This document shows positions 57,225 through 64,000 of a DNA stretch of 64,000 nucleotides, in pieces (positions within the stretch are counted from its first letter, which is position 1; each line of letters begins with the position of its first letter). The DNA lies in contig CM066738.1 in the NCBI GenBank assembly GCA_033961575.1, positions 102,697,478 to 102,761,477 of the forward strand, given 5' to 3'. Source of the DNA: Aselliscus stoliczkanus. Its lineage: Eukaryota; Chordata; Mammalia; Chiroptera; Hipposideridae. A program made the position numbers and the translations under genes. Under the pieces are notes generated by a model. The model had not been told where the DNA came from, did not search any database, and saw only the letters and a program-made list of their open reading frames with translations.

Positions 57225-57790
57225 TATTTGACACAACAAGATACTGTTCACATCCACTACGATGGCTATTGTCAAAAAGCAGGACAGTAACAAGTATTGA
57301 CAAGGAGGTGGGAAAATTAGAAAACTTCACACACTACTAGTGGGAATGAAAAATGGAATAGTCACTTGGAAAAGGGTTTGGTGGTTCCTAAAAAGTTAAA
57401 CAGAGTATCCCAATGACCTAACATTTCCACTTCTAGGTATATACTTGAGTTAATGAAGACCATATGTCCACACAAAAACTTGCACACAAATGTTCATAGC
57501 AGCATTATTCATAATAGGCCCAAAGTGAAAACAGCCCAAATGTTCCTTGACTGATGGATGGACAAACCATTGTAGTCTATGCATACAATAGAATACTATT
57601 CAGCCATAAAAAGGAATGAAGCACTGATACATGCTACAACATGGATGAACCTTAAAAACATTATGCTAAGGGAAAGAAGCCAAACAGGAAAGATCACACA
57701 TCATATGATTCCATTTTGCTGAAAAGATCAGAATAGGCAAATCTGTATAAACCGAAAGTAGATTAGTAGTTGCCAGGGGCTGAGAGATGG
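57225..57790 (+). mobile_element. L1 3' fragment
   Basis: Sense L1 landmarks are CTACGATGGCTATTGTCAAA, AATGACCTAACATTTCCACT, GTCCACACAAAAACTTGCAC, TAGCAGCATTATTCATAATA, ATTCAGCCATAAAAAGGAAT and AGTAGATTAGTAGTTGCCAG. No frame is intact. It runs directly into the LTR at 57795. Confidence 0.9.
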
Positions 57791-57794
57791 GACA

Positions 57795-58262
57795 TAGGTG
57801 AGGAAAAACCTTTTTCATGGGCTGCGCCCACACATCATTGATAAAAGATGGGATTAACAAGAGAAAAAAATGAATTGCATATGTATACACAGGTGTTTCA
57901 CAAAGAAATGGGGCTCTAGGAGGCAGCCAGATAATTGAGGCTCTTAGGCCATCTTAGGCTAAACAAAGGAAATAGAGTTTGGGCTTCTGGGAAGGGGTGG
58001 CACGGAAGGGGAGGGAAGGCAAGGAAATGTACGGCAAATAAGGGATGTTTCGTTACACTGATAAGAGTCTCTCAGGTGACAGAAGTTGTCTCTAAGACTA
58101 GCTCTCTTCCTGGTCTGGAAGCACCTTTAAATTATAAATTGCTTTTGCAAAAGGAGAAATTCATGCTTTATTGTGAGGCAGAAGAAGACGGTAAAGAACT
58201 TTTTCTAAGCGTTCTCCGTTGCCTTTAGCTCAAAATAATCTTTATGCCAAAGGGTATTGCCA
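57795..58262 (-). mobile_element. Solo LTR (family X, copy G)
   Basis: GTGAGGAAAAACCTTTTTCA (3' end), GATAAAAGATGGGATTAACA, GCCATCTTAGGCTAAACAAA and near the 5' end TTAGCTCAAAATAATCTTTA and TGCCAAAGGGTATTGCC. The last phrase is the reverse of the family's GGCATRNAGATTATTTTGAG block. Confidence 0.65.
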
Positions 58263-59785
58263 TTAGTTGGCTGCTTCTTCTGTTAATCCAATGGCTCCTT
58301 AACATAGCTTCTCTCTTTAGCATAGACAGTTACTGCCTTTGGGAAGCGTTGGACACCAGCAAAGCAGATAACTGAGATTACAAGGACACAGCTCAGAATG
58401 AAAACAGAATTGATGTAGGCATGACCCTTGATATATTTGCCTGGGTGTATACATTGCATTAGGGTTGTAAACTTCAACCCACATAGAAAGGAAATGTAAT
58501 TTTTTTAATTTTGTTCAAAAGTAATCTGGCTTCCCACCTGTGATTTTTAGGATTTAAAAAAAAAAAAATTCACTCAATGTCCAAACTGGTTTAAAACTAA
58601 ATCGAATAATGTAAACAATAAATTTATGTTTACATAAATCCATAAAGTAAACAATGCTTTAGAAGTATCCTGTAAGTCTGGGATAAAGATGGTCAGGTCT
58701 CAGATAACTTTAACTTGCCCACCTCCTCCCCTGTAGACAAATGCCTAGACATTTGGGGGAGGACTGCATGACTTCTGGCTCTGCTAATATTCTTGGGTGA
58801 ATTCTGCAACTAGTGTAAATTAGGATGTGGTTTTCTCTGGTTTGGGCACTGCTCTGATGGTGTACTCTGGCTTACTCTATCCTCCCACCCCCACTGTCCA
58901 CAGACACCCAAACTCACTAAACCTTCACTCACCGCACTGCTCTAGATTCCGAGCCTCTGGCACTTCCTCCAGAGAGCATTGCTATCCTGGTGCCTCGGCA
59001 CTTACAGGCCTCCACCAATTCCAGCCTCAGCTGGAACGCCCCTATACCCTTCCACCGCAGACCTGGGGAAGGCCCATGGCTCTCAGCTCAGCATCCCATC
59101 ATGTGGGATCCCAGGCAGCCAGGGAGAGTTCATCCCCGGGGCTTCCTCTCTGGGGTCATGGGCACAGCTGCCTCCTGGGTTGAGCTGGGCAGGTCTGAGA
59201 ATTGACCCAGAGAGATTTTCAGGCCCTTAATGAGCACACTGGTTTGACAGAATCCTTCCTCTGCCCTTGACTTTTCTCTCTGCTTACTTGATCTTTAGCC
59301 AAATGAGGCAGGAGTCTAGGCATATAAAACATACTCCTGGGTTTCTACCTCCCTCTACAGGGCTCTTCACAGTTCCCTGGGGCCGAAAGAATCAGGTTTT
59401 CCGCCTTCCTGCATCTGACAATAAATCTTGCTCTCATATCACGTCTACCCTCCCCAGCAGGGGAACTATATGGGCTGGGTTGTCCAGGACTGGCCTCATA
59501 CCACGTTGAAAAGGAGAGGGGAGCGGAAAGTGGGATGAACTGGAAAATCTCTTCATTCTCTTGAGTTAGAGGCCAATGCTACCTCCTCTCTCCCTGAATT
59601 CACACTGCAATTTTGCAGGCCCATACACTTGCCCTCCCTTGTCCCCAAGCAAATGACAGCCTGAGACCCACTAGCCAAATCCTGGTACTCAGAACGACAA
59701 AAGGGAAATGCACATTAATACTTTTCAAAACCTTGCCCTTTGCCATCTATGTCCACACTATTTGAAGGGGGTATTTAGTAGTTAG
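58263..59785. other. Intergenic, nothing recognised
   Basis: The part 58900-59500 is GC-richer and has three overlapping forward frames of 71-118 codons without motifs. TGACAATAAATCTTGCTCTC near 59417 looks like an LTR polyadenylation region, but no boundaries are visible. Confidence 0.35.
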
Positions 59786-59796
59786 GAATATTAAGG

Positions 59797-60080
59797 GGGC
59801 TGGCTAGGTGGTGCAGCTGATTAGAGTGCGAGCTCTGAGCAACAGGGTTGCTCATGGGATAGTGGGCTGTGCCCCCACACCCACATCCAACTAGATTGAA
59901 AGTGGTGACTGGACTTGGAGCTGAGCTTGTACCTTCCACAGCTAAGATTGAAGGACAACAACTTGACTTGGAGGTGACTGGTCCTGGAAAAACAAAATGT
60001 TCCCCTTCCCCAATTCCCCAACACTGTTCCATTCCCCAATTCTCCAATAAAATCTTAAAACAAAAAAAAAAAAAAGGGAA
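59797..60080 (+). mobile_element. Dimer-type tRNA SINE, internally shortened
   Basis: The head GGGCTGGCTAGGTGGTGCAG leads quickly into GGATAGTGGGCTGTGCCCCC, so much of the second monomer is deleted. It then continues GTGACTGGACTTGGAGCTGA and the tail CCAATTCTCCAATAAAATCT. The 11-bp target duplication GAATATTAAGG is at 59786-59796 and 60081-60091. Confidence 0.85.
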
Positions 60081-60249
60081 GAATATTAAGGAATCCTGGA
60101 ATAATTTTGAGTACTCAAGTACTCCCCAAAAAATGATACCATATTGTATCAGTTTTCTAGATTAAAACATGCATTTGATTGTGCTAACAGCAGACGTTCT
60201 TGAGCCCCAATGAAATACAGATGTATATAAAGGGGAGGCATGTAATGTC

Positions 60250-60440
60250 AGGTCCATAAGAGTGCTCTGGAACCAGCCAGGATTCAAATCCTGACTCTGC
60301 CACTTACTTTGGGCAAGTTGCCTAACCTGTGCCTCTGTTTTCTCGTTTGTATTTATCACAACCACCTTATATGGTACATGTAAAGTACTTAGAATAGTCC
60401 CTAGCATATAGTAAAATGTAACAACTATTGTTATATGGGC
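60250..60440 (+). mobile_element. MIR SINE
   Basis: GATTCAAATCCTGACTCTGC, CACTTACTTTGGGCAAGTTG, CCTAACCTGTGCCTCTGTTT and GTAAAGTACTTAGAATAGTC follow the MIR consensus in sense. Confidence 0.85.
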
Positions 60441-60843
60441 GTATAGAACGATTATGTGCATGTAATTATGATATGACTCTGACTCCCATATATATCCCAA
60501 TAAAACTGGGCCAGGTAATGTTCAGCACTAAAAATTCAATATGTACAAGACAGACTCAGGCCTGCCTTATGTGTGTGTCTGAGCTGAAGAGAAAGACCTG
60601 CGCAAGCTCATTGTATCCAGACCAGATCAAGGTGTCCTTTCTTAGGGAATTCCTCCGTTAGCCAGAGGGGTTTGGCTTCTCAGAGGCCAGTCAGGCCATG
60701 CCTTCTTAAATGTCATCCCACTTGGCATGTGTGTCCTTTGCCGACATGTTTAATCAACAGCCTTTCAGCTCCATACACAGCTTCCCAAGGTCTTGAGTTC
60801 TTTCCAAGTGTGTGGACAGCCTAGGACTGAGTTCTTCCATCTA

Positions 60844-60862
60844 TGAACACAAGGGGGCAGTA
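60844..60862 (+). promoter_or_regulatory. CTCF-like motif
   Basis: TGAACACAAGGGGGCAGTA matches the CTCF consensus TGGCCACCAGGGGGCAGCA at 14 of 19 positions or better, including the whole AGGGGGCAG core. It lies about 40 bp before the polypurine tract. Occupancy is not shown. Confidence 0.4.
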
Positions 60863-60902
60863 GCAGCCCTTGAGCTTTAAGGTGATGGGGCTCAAAATTG
60901 AT

Positions 60903-61028
60903 CCCTAAAAAGAGAAGAAAAATGATGGAAGAAAGGAAGAGGGGAGAGGGGAGGAGAAGAGAGGGAAGGGAGAAGGAAAGAAGGAGGGGAGGAGAGAAAA
61001 AGGGAGGAGGAAGGAAGAAAAAGAAGTG
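60903..61028 (+). repeat. Polypurine tract (GA-rich)
   Basis: About 125 bases are almost entirely A and G, with very few pyrimidines (near 60921-60924 only). Such homopurine runs can form triplex (H-DNA). Open frames on both strands here are low-complexity artefacts. Confidence 0.9.
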
Positions 61029-62371
61029 CAGAGCCCAAGACAAATTTCAAATTTTGGGCCCAGGTCCTTGCTCCCTTCTCACCATCAGGCAAAGCATGGG
61101 ACTAATCCCTGAAGAGTGAGTACAGTGGGAGAAGGTCTGATGTTCAGGGAGGAACAAAAGGCCAAGGATGTCTTAGCCCCACCTAAGAGGGCTGGCTGAG
61201 CAGCCCTTGGGAAGACTCTCCATCCTCGGGCCACTGAGGGCCCAGACCAACTCCTTCAATACCCAGTTCTTCCTTTCCACTGGTCTCAGGCTGTAGCCAG
61301 CATTCCTTTCTTGCTTGAAGCGGCCATCTGTCACTCTAGCCATAGAGGTTTCCTCTATTCTCAGCCAGCTGCAGAGTGTGGGCGGGTGTCCCAGCACCAC
61401 ACCCTGCCCAGCCCAGAGCAAACTACAGTCCATTTTCTTTACCACCAGGAAACAGATAAGAGGTAACAAAAATAAGCAGAGCGGGGATTACAAAGATAAA
61501 GGCAATCTTTTACAGCCTCTGTGGTGAACCTCTGGTTATGTTCTTGTCAAAGCTAGATTGAATTGCAGGCTTTGCTTCCCCCCTTCCCTGCCCCCCGCCG
61601 CCCCGAGAGTTAGGTGACCACATGTCCAGGTTTGCCGAGGACTGAGGGATCCTTGAGATAGGAGATCTTCAACGCTAAAACTGGGGGAGTCCAGGGCAAA
61701 CCCGGGAGAGCTGGTCACCCTGCAAGGACCTCAAACGCACCCCCTCTTTGCCTTCAGACAAAACTTCCTGACTTAAATTTCTGGGAAGACCCCTGGTCAG
61801 GGCTGGACAAAAAGGGGGTGTTCGAGCTCCTCCAGGTCCCTCAAGTGGACAACTTAAATTACTCAGACCATTACTAAGGAATCGCTCTGTAGGTGGTTCT
61901 GTCTCCTGGGACTCCACACTGCGCGCGCACTTTCTCCTGCCCAGCTTGACATGGGAAGGAGAGGTAGGACCAGGTCCTTTCTCCGTGCTCACCTGGACAT
62001 TTTTAAGAGAGTGGTCACTTTCTCAAACCCAGAAAACCCTCCCATGTCCAAACCCCTCAAGAGCATTTTGCAAACTATTTCCTGTAAAACTATCTTATAA
62101 AGCATCTCAAAGTTAAACCAGTTTTCTTGTTGTTGTTGTTCCAGGACTTTCAACATGCTAATATGCTAATTAGAACACCATGCATTTCCTAGAGGGGCAC
62201 AAAGGATGCATCATTCTCCCAAATGAAACCATAGACTTTCCTCCCTTTTCCTCAGGGAGTTACTATAACAGCCTCCGGAACCTGTGTTTAGAAGAGCATA
62301 TGACCCTGGAGCTTTTGTTTGATTCCACCTAATGCAGCTTTGGGCCCTCTCCTAGTGACACCCAACACTAT

Positions 62372-63282
62372 TAGAGGGGTTCAGAATGAATCTCCCCAAA
62401 ATGTGTCACTTTGGCATGTAGATTATTTTGAGCTGAAGGCAATCAAGAAAGACTGGAGAAAAACTTGACCTCCCCCTTAATTGCCGACAAGAATTTAGAT
62501 AGTCAACTTGGTCTAGAAAAAGATCTATTACCAGAGATAAGATAACTTTATCTGAATGGCCTATCTATACAGCAGGACAAATATCTAATTACTAAACAAC
62601 TGGCTTTTCTTTTCTTTTGTTTTTTTTAAAGATTTTATTGGGGAATTGGGGGAGGGGAACAGCGTTGGGGAGTCAGGGGAAGGAGAACAGACAAGTTGCT
62701 GTTCTTTTGTTCTTCAGTCTAGTTGTGGAGGACGTTGCTTCACTGGCCCATGTTGGTATCGTCATTGCGCTCTTCCCGGATGAGGCAGATCGGTCGCTGG
62801 CCTCTGGATGTCGCTCACCGCGGCTATTGGCAGCTCATGCTTGGCTGCCAGCCGCTCACGCTGGCTGCGGGCCACTCACTGTAGCCTATGGCAGCCCACT
62901 GCAGCAGGGGCTGCAGCTCACACCATCACCGGGGCTCGCACAGCCCAGCTCCAGGTGGAGCTGTTGTTAGCTGTAGAGGGCAGCGTCACTGGCCCTCATG
63001 TGGGATCCGAACCGGGGCCGCTGGCATCCCAAAACCAGCGCTTAACCAATGTGCCACTCAGCCGGCCCACAACTGGCTTTTCTTAAACCGTGAATTACCC
63101 TTCTCCCCTTTGAAGCCCTCAACTGCTCGACTTGTCCTAAGGTCTCATTATCTTTGTGGGGTCGCTGTATGTATGTAATTAAATTTTTTTTTCTCATGTT
63201 AATCTGTCTTATGTTAACCTAAGTATTAGGCAAGCTAAAGAACCTAGAAGGGTTGAAGGGGAAATTTTTTTTTTCCCCTACA
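62372..63282 (+). mobile_element. Solo LTR (family X, copy C) containing a SINE
   Basis: It starts GAGGGGTTCAGAATGAATCT, GGCATGTAGATTATTTTGAG and AGATAAGATAACTTTATCTG. After the SINE it continues CTTTGAAGCCCTCAACTGCT, TGTATGTAATTAAATTTTTT and AAAGAACCTAGAAGGGTTGA, ending TTTTCCCCTACA. The layout parallels copy B closely. Confidence 0.7.
62612..63068 (-). mobile_element. Long T+ tRNA SINE
   Basis: Reverse of the 36 kb and 42 kb elements: poly-T with AAGATTTTATTGGGGAATTG, the body, and the head CCACTCAGCCGGCC at the right. The perfect 16-bp target duplication ACAACTGGCTTTTCTT is at 62596-62611 and 63069-63084. Forward frames of up to 117 codons inside it are antisense SINE. Confidence 0.93.
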
Positions 63283-64000
63283 CAGTTTTCATGGAGAAAT
63301 CATTGGTAATACTGAGGGAGTTTCACTAAGGTGGACCTGCTGCCCGCCTAGCCACGCCTAGCAGTGTGCAGGATGTGAGTGTGCGTGCATACTTCTGGCA
63401 ATCTGCCCTTCTCCGTTCTTTGCACCTCAGCCCCTGTTGCATAGCCATTCTGCTGGCTTGGGGAGTGCTGTTTAAAGTCTCTTGAAAGGGTGCTGTATCT
63501 CCAGGACTTCTTACACTGCCTAAAAATTGTGGCTATTACAGCTAATACAGCTCTTAGGTCAACCCGTCATGTACCAGCATATGTAGCATTCATGTCAGGT
63601 CACTGTAAACAAATGCTAATTTTGTTATACTCTAGCTTAAATGTGCTATTATATATGAATCTCTTATGCTTTCTGGTAGCACTGATGACTGTTGAATTGA
63701 GGTTAGTTAAAAGCAACACATATGGAATAGGATTTTTTTCCCCAATTGATACATCTTTTTCACTTTTTTTCCTGCTTTTTTTTTTTTTTGTCATTTAGAA
63801 AATGGCAAAAAAGCAACAAGCACTGATGGATTTACCATAATAAATTGGGAAATGGAGCTTGAGTTTCTTAATGTATTTATTTTTCCCTCACGCTAATGTT
63901 GCTTGTTTGTTATTCAGAATCTGAGTGCTGATGAAGAAAGAAAAAGGGGTACCCTGCTGCAGGGCATTTGCCACCTGCACATTTCCATGAGACACTGTGC
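63283..64000. other. Intergenic, nothing recognised
   Basis: AT-rich sequence with a T run at 63776-63788. No repeat or gene is identified to the end of the window. Confidence 0.4.

Larger units (their letters stand above)
60441..62371. other. Intergenic, mostly unrecognised
   Basis: It contains a CTCF-like site and a polypurine tract, listed separately. The rest, moderately GC-rich at 61150-61950, has no supported gene or named repeat. Confidence 0.4.

Noticed and set aside
58827..59183. Three overlapping forward frames in a GC-richer patch
   Set aside because: No motif, and all three frames are open at once, as expected from base composition alone. A possible LTR tail follows.
60898..61119. 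A highly charged Arg/Glu/Lys-rich forward frame, and its Ser/Leu/Pro-rich reverse
   Set aside because: Low-complexity translation of a polypurine tract.
1..64000. A search for CRISPR-like arrays, operons, phage, or intact retroviral gag/pol/env frames
   Set aside because: No regularly spaced direct repeats with unique spacers, no gene clusters and no long viral frames are present. LTRs are solo copies only.

Overview
The window looks like chromosomal DNA from a placental mammal, most likely a bat and perhaps a rhinolophoid one. It has one spliced-gene exon in an otherwise AT-rich, repeat-filled sequence. The repeats are typical mammalian families (L1, L2, MIR, MLT1/MaLR LTRs, MER5-type hAT, Tigger and mariner), and there are several young tRNA-derived SINEs whose head and tail modules I associate with bats. 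The species call rests on remembered SINE consensus sequences and is tentative. There are no operons, CRISPR arrays, bacterial genes or intact viral genes.

The only host coding sequence I can support is the last coding exon of a type II classical cadherin on the + strand (3000-3508), best matched to CDH20. It encodes essentially the whole cytoplasmic tail, with a juxtamembrane p120-catenin site and a C-terminal beta-catenin site. Bases 1-2999 would be its last intron, and about 3509-4620 its 3' UTR, with a G-quadruplex-like run and four AATAAA hexamers. The rest (about 4.6-64 kb) reads as the gene desert downstream of CDH20. In human the next gene in that direction is, from memory, RNF152; I see no exon of it here.

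Region by region: 0-3 kb is an intron with a dead mariner and two SINEs. From 5 to 14 kb there are MER5, an antisense L1 split by an MLT1 LTR, more MLT1 LTRs and a short L1 3' end. From 19 to 26 kb there are LTRs, L2 and a complete 2.7-kb L1-derived insertion that has ORF1 and both UTRs but no ORF2 (half-L1 or HAL1 architecture), bounded by a perfect 16-bp target duplication. From 27 to 35 kb there are scattered SINE, MLT1, L1 and Tigger pieces. From 36 to 43 kb there is a dense cluster of solo LTRs of one ERV family with nested insertions, including an LTR containing a hAT element and another LTR that itself contains a SINE. From 43 to 64 kb there are L2, MLT1, three more copies of the same LTR family, a mariner-like relic, a 100-bp near-perfect tandem duplication and a long polypurine tract.

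I found no evidence of a previously undescribed molecular system. The most interesting items are the ORF2-less L1, the modular SINE families (a head-only short form, a long form, and a dimeric form sharing the long form's tail), the repeated LTR family with its nesting, and a few regulatory-looking motifs around the cadherin exon.
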